Below, piece by piece: positions 53,427 through 61,777 of a DNA stretch of 64,000 bases. The stretch is taken from the NCBI GenBank assembly GCA_029260345.1, contig JAJDDK010000002.1, forward strand, positions 372,001-436,000. Direction: 5' to 3'. Position numbers and translations under genes: made by a program. The stretch is from Phycisphaerales bacterium (lineage in GTDB: Bacteria > Planctomycetota > Phycisphaerae > Phycisphaerales > UBA1924). A model generated the notes under the pieces. That model saw nothing but the letters and a program-made list of their open reading frames with translations. It was not told where the DNA came from and did no database searches. Every line of letters begins with the position of its first letter. Position 1 is the stretch's first letter.

Positions 53427-54461
53427 ATGGGACCAACGGAAATCTCTGACATATCGGAACAACTGGCGACGATTGAATCACTGCCGCAACGATTCCAGGC
53501 GCTCAAATCACGCCTTGGTGAGGTGATCGTCGGGCAGGAAGCGATTGTTGAGCATTTGCTGATCGCGACATTCTGTCAGGGGCATGTGCTTCTGATCGGA
53601 GTTCCCGGACTCGCCAAGACGCTCCTCGTGCGCACGCTGGCGGCGTCGCTGGACCTCTCCTTCAGCCGCATCCAGTTCACGCCGGACCTCATGCCCGGCG
53701 ACATTCTTGGGTCCGAGATTCTCCAGTCCGATTCCGTGACCGGGGAACGGGCACTCCGATTTGTGCGAGGCCCGATCTTCGCCAACATCATCCTTGCGGA
53801 CGAACTGAATCGCACGCCGCCGAAAACGCAGGCCGCGCTGCTCGAAGCGATGGAGGAGCGGCAAGTCACCGCCGGCGGGCGCACTCATTTACTGGACCGT
53901 CCGTTCCTGGTGATGGCGACGCAGAACCCGATCGAACAGGAAGGTGCGTATCCGTTGCCGGAGGCGCAGCTCGATCGCTTTCTTTTTGCGCTCAATATGG
54001 GATATCCAAGCGCCGCGGACGAACGCCGCATTGCCGTGCTCGGCGACGAATCGGCGCGATTCTTGAAAGAGCAACGCCCACTCTTCGACGGGCACGAACT
54101 CAATCAAATTCGCGATCTCATCGCACGAATCCCCGTCAGCGAACACGTCGCCGATTTCGCCGTGCGGCTCGTGCGATCCACACGCCCGGATGACCCGTCG
54201 TGTCCCGAATCAGTGCGACCGTTGCTGGCATGGGGGGCCGGACCGCGAGCCGGGCAGGCGCTCCTGCTGGCCGCACGCTGTATGGCCGCATTAACTGGCG
54301 ATGCGACCCCTACGAAGCGTCACGTCGCCAAATTAGCCCCGGCCGTGCTTCGCGGCCGACTTGTCCTAAGCCATATCGCTGCGGTGCAACGAGTTACAGC
54401 GGATCAGATCGTCAGCGAATTGATCGGGCGCGATGAAAAATCCGGGTCGCGTCAGGGCTGA
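53427..54461 (+). CDS. MoxR-family AAA+ ATPase
   Basis: The 344-residue protein has Walker A GVPGLAKT at 58-65 and Walker B ILADELNR with Asp125 and Glu126. The MoxR segments PPKTQAALLEAMEERQVT and ATQNPIEQEGAYPLPEAQLDRF also fit. MoxR ATPases act as chaperones for metalloprotein or complex assembly, usually beside DUF58 and von Willebrand factor A genes. None is next to it here, since a terminator and tRNA-Thr follow. The partner is therefore unknown. Confidence 0.92.
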   Translation: MGPTEISDISEQLATIESLPQRFQALKSRLGEVIVGQEAIVEHLLIATFCQGHVLLIGVPGLAKTLLVRTLAASLDLSFSRIQFTPDLMPGDILGSEILQSDSVTGERALRFVRGPIFANIILADELNRTPPKTQAALLEAMEERQVTAGGRTHLLDRPFLVMATQNPIEQEGAYPLPEAQLDRFLFALNMGYPSAADERRIAVLGDESARFLKEQRPLFDGHELNQIRDLIARIPVSEHVADFAVRLVRSTRPDDPSCPESVRPLLAWGAGPRAGQALLLAARCMAALTGDATPTKRHVAKLAPAVLRGRLVLSHIAAVQRVTADQIVSELIGRDEKSGSRQG

Positions 54462-54463
54462 AA

Positions 54464-54616
54464 TCAGAAATTATGGGTCTGAGGGCTAGAACAGGACGCC
54501 GTTTCCTGCGTATGAATATGTAGTGAGCCGAGCGGGTCGTTCAGCGGGCCCCCGCGACGGTTTGATTCGGTCAAGTATTCCTCGATCGCGAGCAAAACGC
54601 GGTCGTCGAGGCGCAA
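54464..54616 (-). CDS. Possible small protein convergent with moxR
   Basis: A frame with coding-like composition reads RLDDRVLLAIEEYLTESN and then a Gly/Pro-rich turn and LGSLHIHTQE, ending at 54464 only two bases after the moxR stop. The exact start is unclear: a TTG near 54615 is preceded only by an AGAGAC stretch, while a strong GGAGGAGAAGAG lies about 30 bases further up. No family is recognised. It could also be an untranslated moxR 3' region read in reverse. Confidence 0.25.
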   Translation of the reverse strand: MRLDDRVLLAIEEYLTESNRRGGPLNDPLGSLHIHTQETASCSSPQTHNF

Positions 54617-54654
54617 CAGTGCGTCTCTGCACAGGTCTCTCTCTTCTCCTCCAA

Positions 54655-54694
54655 CGACCCGTGGCTGTTCCCGGCCACGGGTCGATTGTTTTTT
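54655..54694 (+). terminator. Strong intrinsic terminator downstream of moxR
   Basis: An 11-base perfect stem (CGACCCGTGGC at 54655-54665 and its complement at 54674-54684) with an 8-base loop is followed by ATTGTTTTTT. It lies about 195 bases after the moxR stop, so it ends a long 3' region or a separate small RNA. Confidence 0.85.
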
Positions 54695-54778
54695 GCACGG
54701 TGCGTCCACGGTCGGGCGCCACTGGCACGATCGCGCGGTTCGTGCAAAACTAACCGTCTGCGCCTGCACTCAGGCGAG

Positions 54779-54851
54779 GCCGCTGTAGCTCAATTGGTAG
54801 AGCGCGTGATTTGTAATCTCGAGGTTGTGGGTTCAAGTCCCACCGGCGGCT
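54779..54851 (+). tRNA. tRNA-Thr (UGU anticodon)
   Basis: The 73-base sequence folds as a standard tRNA. The acceptor GCCGCTG pairs with CGGCGGC (one G-U pair). The D arm is GCTC...GAGC, and the anticodon loop TTTGTAA has UGU at positions 34-36. The T arm GTGGG-TTCAAGT-CCCAC is perfect. The anticodon stem has one T-T mismatch at 29-41. The discriminator base is T and no CCA is encoded. Sequence resembles bacterial tRNA-Thr(UGU) closely. Confidence 0.95.
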
Positions 54852-55138
54852 TTGACTTTTTCATTTGAAGCGTTGGCTATCGCTTCCAAATTGGCTGGCC
54901 CATTGAAGTTGGACTCGTTTCTCGCGTGCTGGCAACCAGGCCTTTGTCTGTCGTATCAACGCGACGATAAAAGCATCGTGAACCAGCTAGCGCATCAGAC
55001 ACGCAACCCAAACAATTGAATAGCGCACATGCAACGCGGTCTTGACACAAGCCGCGGGTGGAGTCGGCACAGTGCTCTCGTCATCGAAGTTGTCAGCTGT
55101 CTTCCTCCAGACCTTCGCTGATCGAGGAGCTCCGAACC

Positions 55139-56146
55139 ATGGTCACCGCACGCAGGACGCGCGCTTTCACCCTTGTCGAACTGCTGGTCGTCATTTCCAT
55201 TATTGCCTTGCTGCTTGGATTGTTGCTGCCGGCGCTTGGCTCGGCGAAGCGCTCCGCGTGGCAGGTCACAGCGGCGAGCAACTTGCGCAACGTTGCGCAA
55301 GCCGTTTCGATTTTCGAGAACGAACAACGCCATTACCCGGTTTCGTACGCCTACGCCGTCGCGCAGGATGTGGCGTCCTGGACGGAGTCGGCGCAGGTCG
55401 ACACGAATGTCGGGACGAACCTGCCGTATGTGCACTGGTCGTGGTTCCTGTTCGACGACGGCGAGGTGCCGGGAGATGCGTTCGAAAATCCCGCCGTGCC
55501 AAATGGAGGGGCGCCGCGAACGAACCCGGGGGCGGATATCGCCGACTGGGAGGATGGCCAGGTCAACAATCTCGGCCAAACGTCGCCCGCCTCGTTACCT
55601 CGCGATTTTCAAGTGCCTCGGATAGGATTCACTGGAAACGCAGCGATTTTCCCGCGCAACAAATTCAATGTATCGACCGTCCGTCGCAACAAACTGGTTC
55701 GCGTTCAGGACATTCCTGACGCCCAGAAAGTGGTGCTCGCGACGGAATTTCATTACTCCACCAACTGGACTTCCCTTTCAAATCCGCAGGAAGGGATCAT
55801 CAAGAGCCACCGCCCGGTGACTCCATTCGTTGGCGGCTCCTCGGGTACGGATGTCTACAACGAGCCGACCACGGGCAACATTGCGCGATTTGCATATCCC
55901 CCGGAATCAGCGTTTCTCTTTGATCGCGATCAAGAGGGCGCCGCGAATCTGATTGAGGACGGCAACACCGAACTCAACGCCGTGGGCCGGCACCATCCGC
56001 GCAAGACAGCGAATTTCGTCTACGTCGACAACCACGTCGAGAACAAGACCGTGCAAGAAACGGTGAAAAATCGTGAATGGGGCGATCGTTTCTACAGCAT
56101 GAGTGGCGACAACCGTGTGAATCTCAACGCCAACGCGTGGCCGTGA
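55139..56146 (+). CDS. Type II secretion/type IV pilin-like pseudopilin with prepilin leader
   Basis: The 335-residue product starts with a class III leader, RAFTLVELLVVISIIALLLG, cut before Phe with the usual Glu5 after it. A long globular domain ends in NFVYVDNHVENK, as in planctomycete DUF1559-type and H-X9-DG-type pseudopilins. ATG 55139 has GAGGAG upstream. The protein is probably processed by a prepilin peptidase and assembled into a pseudopilus or used as a surface protein. It lies 171 bases before the large PstS-like dockerin protein, suggesting joint surface function. Confidence 0.85.
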   Translation: MVTARRTRAFTLVELLVVISIIALLLGLLLPALGSAKRSAWQVTAASNLRNVAQAVSIFENEQRHYPVSYAYAVAQDVASWTESAQVDTNVGTNLPYVHWSWFLFDDGEVPGDAFENPAVPNGGAPRTNPGADIADWEDGQVNNLGQTSPASLPRDFQVPRIGFTGNAAIFPRNKFNVSTVRRNKLVRVQDIPDAQKVVLATEFHYSTNWTSLSNPQEGIIKSHRPVTPFVGGSSGTDVYNEPTTGNIARFAYPPESAFLFDRDQEGAANLIEDGNTELNAVGRHHPRKTANFVYVDNHVENKTVQETVKNREWGDRFYSMSGDNRVNLNANAWP

Positions 56147-56317
56147 TCGCGCCTTTCGACAACTGATCGGAGTTTCAAAACTCGAGGTGGAGAAGCCATG
56201 AGTGAGGGCGTTGCGCGATCGCTGCGCCCGATCCCGGAATCGTTCGAAGCCAGATCGTGCGTCTTTGCCGCGTCGGCCGAATGCCCGGTCTGTCACAGAG
56301 AAGGAGAGACCTGTCCC

Positions 56318-59110
56318 ATGAACCTCACGCGAACTCAAATTCTGCTCGCCGCAGCCGGTTGCGCCATCTCAGCGTCGAGTGCGCTGGCGCAGCCGTACCT
56401 CATTAACGGCAGTGGCGCTACACTTCAGGAAAACTTCTTCCTGGCGCCCGCCTCCACGAATGACTTTATTGACGTCAATGGCGACATGGTCATGACGCCG
56501 GACTTTGGCGCACAATTGGCGCCGGTCGATACCACCCCGCCCTTTATGGCCAGCCAGCACTGGCAAATGACGTACCGGGTCGTCGGTTCCGGTAACGGAT
56601 TCAATGAATTGGTTTCGTGGGGCGCCACGTATGCGACCACACCGGATGGCGATCCTGCAAACCTCACGTTGCAGGCAAGCTTCAGCGATCGTTCCATCTT
56701 GAATCGCAGCAGCTTTGTTGTTGCGGGTATTCCGCAAGCGCTTGCCAATAGCGCCAATGCCGGCGGCACGCCGTTCCGTTCAACGATCGACGGTTCGTAC
56801 TTCGTCACGACCAGCACAAATCCTGTCGATTCGGGTGTCTCCATTGATTTCGCGGCACTTGACGTTCCGGTGAGCTGGGCCGTGCGTCAGGGCGAAGGGG
56901 TCCCCGCCGAACTCGGTTCTCAGTTGGACCGCTTGCCCGGACAGCTTGGATATGGTCACAACCCGCGTGTATCGCTCAACAAAGATGGTTCGGTTGCGAC
57001 CGACATCCTTGGCACGCCGCAGGACAACAAACTTTCCAGCCTTCGTTCGGAGCCATTGAGCCTCATCGCCGGTGAAGATGTGTTCCTCAACACGAACACA
57101 GGCAGTCCCGACGATCTGACAATCTTCGACACGCCGATTTCGATCACACCTGTCGCTGCGGTTGTGAACTTCGGCGTCGGCATGGAAGAGATCAAGATGT
57201 CTGATCTCCGTCACCTCTCGGCGACGGGTCGACGAATGAATGGCGAAAACCTGATGAAGGTGAATCGCGATGTCGGCTCCGGCACGCGCAACGCATTCAT
57301 GAACGGCATCTGTCTTGATCCGTCGTGGGGCGCCGGCGAGAACATTGGCCCGCGCACGGTGAGCAGCTCCAATGACCTCGTCGGTCCGAACTTCCAGCCG
57401 TCGAACAAGGGTGGATCAAGCCGTGTCGAAGGCACTGTCCGCAACCATCGTTTGGCGATTGGTCACTCCGGCGCCGAGCGCGGCATCAACAGCTCATGGC
57501 TGACCAATGGTTCACTCGAACTTTTGGCCGTGCAGAGCGACATCAAGGGCGGCACGGTGTTCGCGCGACCCACGACGGACGCCATCCTGAACAACGATGA
57601 GAACGGCTACACCATCAACGGACCAGCGGTTCTTGCCACGATTGGCGATCCGCTCTCGGCGCCAGCAAGCCTCGGCGGCTGGGGATGGGACCCGTCCGAA
57701 GTTGGTCCGAATCCGAACCCGATCCAACCAATGCGCAATCCGCAGGCGGCTGCGTACCTGAATAACATCACGCGTTCAGTCCGCTCGGTGAAGTCGAATC
57801 CGGGTGCGGATGAAACGGTCTTTTCGCCGGGCGAATGGCTGGCCACACAGTTTGTGCTTGTGGCAGCCGCGGAGTTCAATCCTGATCCGCCATGCTCGAT
57901 TCAGGCCAACTCTCTGCTGAATCCGTTTCTGAAGAACTTTTCGCTGAACGACCCCAACAACATCTTCAATCGTCCGGAGTTTGCGACATTCAATCAGAAC
58001 TCAGCCGGATTCGTCCCGGCGCGCACCAGCGGCCAGACATACAGCGACGGCGTCGTCAACGGAATGAACTACGTTGATCAGAACGGCGCCAACGTTGCGT
58101 ACGGCTCGAACCTCCCGATGCGCAACAAGATCGCCGGCGACTTCGACAACGACGGCGCCCGCACCGCGGCTGATGTCGAGGAAATGCTCCAGGCGTGGAA
58201 TGATCGTCACGGTGACGGGACGCCTTTCCAGCCCGGCACGAATGCGGTCATCGAGATTCTTGGTGACTTTGACGGCGACGGCTCGTTCACGGATCACGAT
58301 GTCCGCTACTGGGCGGACGGTCTCGCGATCGACGGTATGGGCAACGCGAATCGTCAGATCGGATTCACCATGGTCGATCAGGCGTTTGCAATGCTTGCCG
58401 TCTCCGGCGGTGACAACAACTTCTTTGGGACAGTCCTCGCGACGGACCTCGAAGGCTCCGTCTCGAACTACGAATCCGGCGACTCCCGCGGCGACATCAC
58501 CAATGAGAATTTCAACAATCTGCCGAATTTCGTGCCGAGCAATGAGTTTGGCGTCGGCGCCGACGGCATCGTTGACTGCTACGACATCACCTACGTCTTC
58601 ATGAACTTCGGCAACTTCAGCGATACGTTCGACGCGGTTCAGGTGGTCGAGGTGGAAGACGCCATGAACCCCGGCCAAATGATCGCGGTCTCCCGCACCA
58701 TCGATCTCGCAGCAGACATGAACGGCGACCTCATCATCGATCAGTCCGACGTTGACATGATCGTCACTGACATCCTCAACACGGAAATCGGCGACGTGAA
58801 CCTCGATGGCATGCGAAACGAAGCCGACATGATGATCGCGCAGATGAACCTCGGCAACGCTGGCACGTGGTGCACAGGCGACGTTAACGGTGACGGCATC
58901 GTCGATCAGGACGATCTCGACATCATTGCGGGTGTGGCGGCATGCCCCGCGGACCTCACCAAGGATGGCATCGTCAATGGCGCCGACCTCGCAAACCTGC
59001 TCGCCAACTGGGGCGAGAATCCGGGCGTTGCGGCGGATCTGAATGGTGACGGCTTCGTCAACGGCGCCGACCTCGCCAGCCTGCTCGCCACATTCGGCGA
59101 CTGCCCGTAA
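56318..59110 (+). CDS. Large secreted PstS-like protein with EF-hand and dockerin-like repeats
   Basis: The 930-residue product has a signal peptide ending at SSALAQ, then INGSGATLQENFF and YRVVGSGNGFNEL. These match the opening of phosphate-binding PstS proteins, and a later VGSGTRNAFMNG resembles the second phosphate loop. From about residue 600 come several EF-hand-like loops (DFDNDGARTAADVEEML, DFDGDGSFTDHD, DVNLDGMRNEADMM, DVNGDGIVDQDDLD) and two terminal dockerin-like repeats. ATG 56318 was chosen for the clean leader. An in-frame ATG at 56198 has a better ribosome site and would add 40 residues. Phosphate or other anion binding is inferred, not proved. Confidence 0.75.
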   Translation: MNLTRTQILLAAAGCAISASSALAQPYLINGSGATLQENFFLAPASTNDFIDVNGDMVMTPDFGAQLAPVDTTPPFMASQHWQMTYRVVGSGNGFNELVSWGATYATTPDGDPANLTLQASFSDRSILNRSSFVVAGIPQALANSANAGGTPFRSTIDGSYFVTTSTNPVDSGVSIDFAALDVPVSWAVRQGEGVPAELGSQLDRLPGQLGYGHNPRVSLNKDGSVATDILGTPQDNKLSSLRSEPLSLIAGEDVFLNTNTGSPDDLTIFDTPISITPVAAVVNFGVGMEEIKMSDLRHLSATGRRMNGENLMKVNRDVGSGTRNAFMNGICLDPSWGAGENIGPRTVSSSNDLVGPNFQPSNKGGSSRVEGTVRNHRLAIGHSGAERGINSSWLTNGSLELLAVQSDIKGGTVFARPTTDAILNNDENGYTINGPAVLATIGDPLSAPASLGGWGWDPSEVGPNPNPIQPMRNPQAAAYLNNITRSVRSVKSNPGADETVFSPGEWLATQFVLVAAAEFNPDPPCSIQANSLLNPFLKNFSLNDPNNIFNRPEFATFNQNSAGFVPARTSGQTYSDGVVNGMNYVDQNGANVAYGSNLPMRNKIAGDFDNDGARTAADVEEMLQAWNDRHGDGTPFQPGTNAVIEILGDFDGDGSFTDHDVRYWADGLAIDGMGNANRQIGFTMVDQAFAMLAVSGGDNNFFGTVLATDLEGSVSNYESGDSRGDITNENFNNLPNFVPSNEFGVGADGIVDCYDITYVFMNFGNFSDTFDAVQVVEVEDAMNPGQMIAVSRTIDLAADMNGDLIIDQSDVDMIVTDILNTEIGDVNLDGMRNEADMMIAQMNLGNAGTWCTGDVNGDGIVDQDDLDIIAGVAACPADLTKDGIVNGADLANLLANWGENPGVAADLNGDGFVNGADLASLLATFGDCP

Positions 59111-59215
59111 CTGAATCGTTTCAACTGTTTCAACATGATGCACCCCAGAGCCGGGTGGTCCGCACACCTCCCGGCTCGCCCCCATGCTCGCGTCGTTGGC
59201 TGACCGACGCACCAG

Positions 59216-59253
59216 ACGCCCTCGGGTTCACCACCCCGAGGGCGTTGTTTTTT
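59216..59253 (+). terminator. Intrinsic terminator after the PstS-like gene
   Basis: An 11-base perfect stem (59216-59226 with 59235-59245) is followed by TGTTTTTTT. It lies 105 bases after the stop and just before the convergent membrane-protein gene. Confidence 0.88.
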
Positions 59254-59257
59254 TGAG

Positions 59258-60499
59258 TTACAGAAAGAAAACAAGGCCAAGCCCAATGAGGATCAGTGCG
59301 AGAAATGGCGCCATGACATATCGAAACAACCGCCATCCGCCGATGACGCCGGCCAATCCGGCTTTGAACGCAAGATTCGCAAGCACGGCGATCACGATAA
59401 CCCGCCAGCCGACGCCCGGCGTCACGCCGTTCTCCGCTTCAATCATGCGGGAGGTGGAGAGCGTGATTGCATCGACGTCGGTCAGCCCGGAGATCACGGC
59501 GATGACGTACAGGCCGCTCTCGCCGAACCAATCTTTTGCGGCGGCGATGGCGAGCAGCACCAGCGCATACAGCGCGGCGAAGATGAGGGCCGGTTTCAAT
59601 TCGACTGGATTGTCCGGCTCCCGAATCTCGCCGGACGCAGATCGCGTCATGAACCAGGCCCCGATCGACCACAACGCGCCGAAGCAGAGCAAGATCCCCA
59701 GCGGCAAAGCGGCGATCCTCAGGAACGAAGGCGCGACCACTGCGATTTCAATCACCACGCGGACGATCGACACGAGCGACGCAAGCAGAATTGCCATCGC
59801 GGCGACGGCCGCTCCGGCATGGTCACGATCCACCTTTTGAGCGTAGCTGGCGGTCGTTGCGGTGCTCGAAATGGCGCCGCCGATCAGCCCGGCGACGACG
59901 ACGCCGGCGCGAGCGCCGAAGAGTTTGTAGAGCACGTATCCGACGAAGCTGATTCCGGAAACCAGCACAACCATCAGCCAGATGTTGCGGAGATTGAGAA
60001 CGTCATACGGCCCGAACGACGAATCCGGGAGGACCGGCAGTATCACGAGCGTGATGAGCGCGAACTGCATGACGGCGCGCACGTCCTTCTCACCCAGTCG
60101 CTCCACAAATTCATGCATCGCGGCTTTGGCATAGAGCAGCACGGCCACACCGGCGCCGAGCGCGACCGCCACGCCCCGATCACCCAGCACGACGTAGGCG
60201 CCAATCAGAAACATCGCGACGATGGCGATCTCAGTCGTGATGCCGAAGTCGTCGTCGCCGCGGGAGAATTTGCCAATGTTGCCGACGACTGTCGCCGCGA
60301 TCACGCCAAGTAGCGCGGCGGCGACGATCCAGCCCCCATAAGACTCCGCGAGCAAGGCGGACAACGTCCCCGTCAGTGTGATCAGCGGAAACGTGCGCAC
60401 CCCGGCAACGTCCGCGCCCTTGCGCTCGCGCTGCATGCCGACGAGGAGACCGAGTCCGAGGGAAATGCCGAGCGTTTGAAAGACGGGGGGAATATCCAC
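59258..60499 (-). CDS. MgtC/DUF4010 family membrane protein
   Basis: The 413-residue protein has about twelve membrane helices. The first part carries the MgtC-like segments LGLGLLVGMQRERKG and GVRTFPLITLTGTL. The second is the DUF4010 half, with SFVGYVLYKLFGARAGVVV and GLIGGAISSTATTASYAQ. Such proteins are widespread and poorly characterised; ion homeostasis is often assumed. It starts at GTG 60499, 33 bases after the HAF-repeat gene stop, so they may be co-transcribed. Confidence 0.87.
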   Translation of the reverse strand: MDIPPVFQTLGISLGLGLLVGMQRERKGADVAGVRTFPLITLTGTLSALLAESYGGWIVAAALLGVIAATVVGNIGKFSRGDDDFGITTEIAIVAMFLIGAYVVLGDRGVAVALGAGVAVLLYAKAAMHEFVERLGEKDVRAVMQFALITLVILPVLPDSSFGPYDVLNLRNIWLMVVLVSGISFVGYVLYKLFGARAGVVVAGLIGGAISSTATTASYAQKVDRDHAGAAVAAMAILLASLVSIVRVVIEIAVVAPSFLRIAALPLGILLCFGALWSIGAWFMTRSASGEIREPDNPVELKPALIFAALYALVLLAIAAAKDWFGESGLYVIAVISGLTDVDAITLSTSRMIEAENGVTPGVGWRVIVIAVLANLAFKAGLAGVIGGWRLFRYVMAPFLALILIGLGLVFFL

Positions 60500-60532
60500 A
60501 CTTGTATTCTAGATGAGAGCGTCAATTCGCGA

Positions 60533-61648
60533 TCATAGACGTCGCCGCTTGCTCCACAGGAGGGCGCCCGCACCGAACATTGGCCATAGCGCGCCCGGCG
60601 TCGGAATGGCGCCCAGGTGGAGGCGATATGTGAAGGCCGTGTTTCCATCAATCGCCAATCCGATGATGACGCCGGCGTTGTTGATGGCGGTCGCCGTGCG
60701 AATCGTTCCAATGAAGGATTCCGGAACGAGCGTGTTGAGATCAATCATGCCGTCCTCGGGCGTCCAGAGGAAGCCGAACGAATCCCAATACTTTTCCGAT
60801 CCCGCCTGCCCGACGACCCAATTGTTGTCATTGATGTCCAATGCAAAGGAAATGACGTCCGGCGAGTTCGCAAGCGCCTGCATACCGTGTTCATCGTCGT
60901 AGATGAAGGCTCGATCGGTGAAGTCCTCGGCAAGCCTCGTCGTACCGACGATCACCTCGTGGTTGTTCACCGCAGTCGCTTCACTGCGGCCGCCGACCGG
61001 CGCGCCGAGGCTGATCATGCCGTCTGCGTCGGTGAAACGAAACGCAACCTGGTCGTGCTCCGAGCCATGAGGCAATTCTGCGACGCCCACGACTGTTCCA
61101 TGATCGTTGATATCGCGAGCGAAACTTCCATACCCACCCATGTCGCCAAGCAATGTGTAGCCGCTGTCCGCCATCCATCGGTACGCTTCCAATCCGCCTC
61201 CCGGAGCTGCGATTGCGCCAATGACGACGTTGTTGGCGCCGATCGCCATCGCGGCGTTCAGGCCGAATTGAGTCAGGGGGTCAATATCGAACGTGGAGCC
61301 ATCGGGGTAATAGAGAGTAGCGTTCAGACCATCGGGCGGACCTGACATGGTCACGAGCACCGTGCCGTCATCATTGTGAGCGATGTAATCGAACGATTGT
61401 TCGCTTTGTGGTTTGGTCAATGCATGGAGTGCGCCATCAATTGACTGCACGGCCACCATTTGGGCATACCCATTGATGTCGTCTCCGACGTAGAAGGCTC
61501 CCGCGACATCGCCATGTTCATTGAGACTGAGCCGGCCAAACACGTAGAGATCGAGTCGTTCGATAAATGTCGCGATCGGCGCCGCGGCGGCGGTCAGCGG
61601 ACAAAGAACAACGGCTGCGATGGCGAACATCGCGGTTGCTTTCGGCAT
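60533..61648 (-). CDS. Secreted HAF-repeat beta-propeller-like protein with PEP-CTERM-like tail
   Basis: The 371-residue product has a signal peptide (MFAIAAVVLCPLTAAAA) and several HAF-type repeats: ARDINDHGTVVGVAEL, ATAVNNHEVIVGTTRL, ALDINDNNWVVGQAGS and ATAINNAGVIIGLAID, each followed by a Phe/Tyr-Trp or similar strand. The tail IPTPGALWPMFGAGALLWSK followed by RRR is a PEP-CTERM-like sorting signal with PxPG replacing PEP. HAF repeats likely form an extracellular beta-propeller. ATG 61648 has GGAGAC upstream. Divergent from the radical SAM gene. Confidence 0.85.
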   Translation of the reverse strand: MPKATAMFAIAAVVLCPLTAAAAPIATFIERLDLYVFGRLSLNEHGDVAGAFYVGDDINGYAQMVAVQSIDGALHALTKPQSEQSFDYIAHNDDGTVLVTMSGPPDGLNATLYYPDGSTFDIDPLTQFGLNAAMAIGANNVVIGAIAAPGGGLEAYRWMADSGYTLLGDMGGYGSFARDINDHGTVVGVAELPHGSEHDQVAFRFTDADGMISLGAPVGGRSEATAVNNHEVIVGTTRLAEDFTDRAFIYDDEHGMQALANSPDVISFALDINDNNWVVGQAGSEKYWDSFGFLWTPEDGMIDLNTLVPESFIGTIRTATAINNAGVIIGLAIDGNTAFTYRLHLGAIPTPGALWPMFGAGALLWSKRRRL

Positions 61649-61755
61649 CGGTCGTGTCTCCAGTGTCGGCGGCGGATTGCCAGATGCGTGCGCATCGGCA
61701 ATTTGGTCGAAATGACCGCACCATTGAGCTCGAAGTTTCTCGCGGAGCCCTGTCT

Positions 61756-61777
61756 GTTCGGGTATAGTTCGGGTATG
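61756..61777 (+). promoter_or_regulatory. Tandem direct repeat with a -10 box immediately before the radical SAM start
   Basis: GTTCGGGTAT occurs at 61756-61765 and again at 61767-61776, one helical turn apart. TATAGT at 61763-61768 matches a sigma-70 -10 box and would place the transcript start at or next to the ATG (61775), giving a leaderless mRNA. No ribosome site is present. No good -35 box is seen. Confidence 0.4.

Larger units (their letters stand above)
54462..54778. other. 317-base region between moxR and tRNA-Thr
   Basis: It holds a strong plus-strand terminator (54655-54694), a perfect 9-base inverted repeat (TTTTGCACG at 54691-54699 and its complement at 54741-54749), and the possible small minus-strand gene. 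No known RNA gene such as SRP RNA or 6S RNA is recognisable. Confidence 0.5.

Noticed and set aside
54462-54778. SRP or 6S RNA gene between moxR and tRNA-Thr
   Set aside because: No SRP tetraloop region or 6S-like bubble was found; the structure is explained by a terminator and an inverted repeat.
58001-59212. A 403-codon minus-strand frame opposite the PstS-like dockerin gene
   Set aside because: It mirrors the repeated calcium-loop codons (rich in Val, Asp, Ile) and has no independent family match; a shadow of the plus-strand gene.
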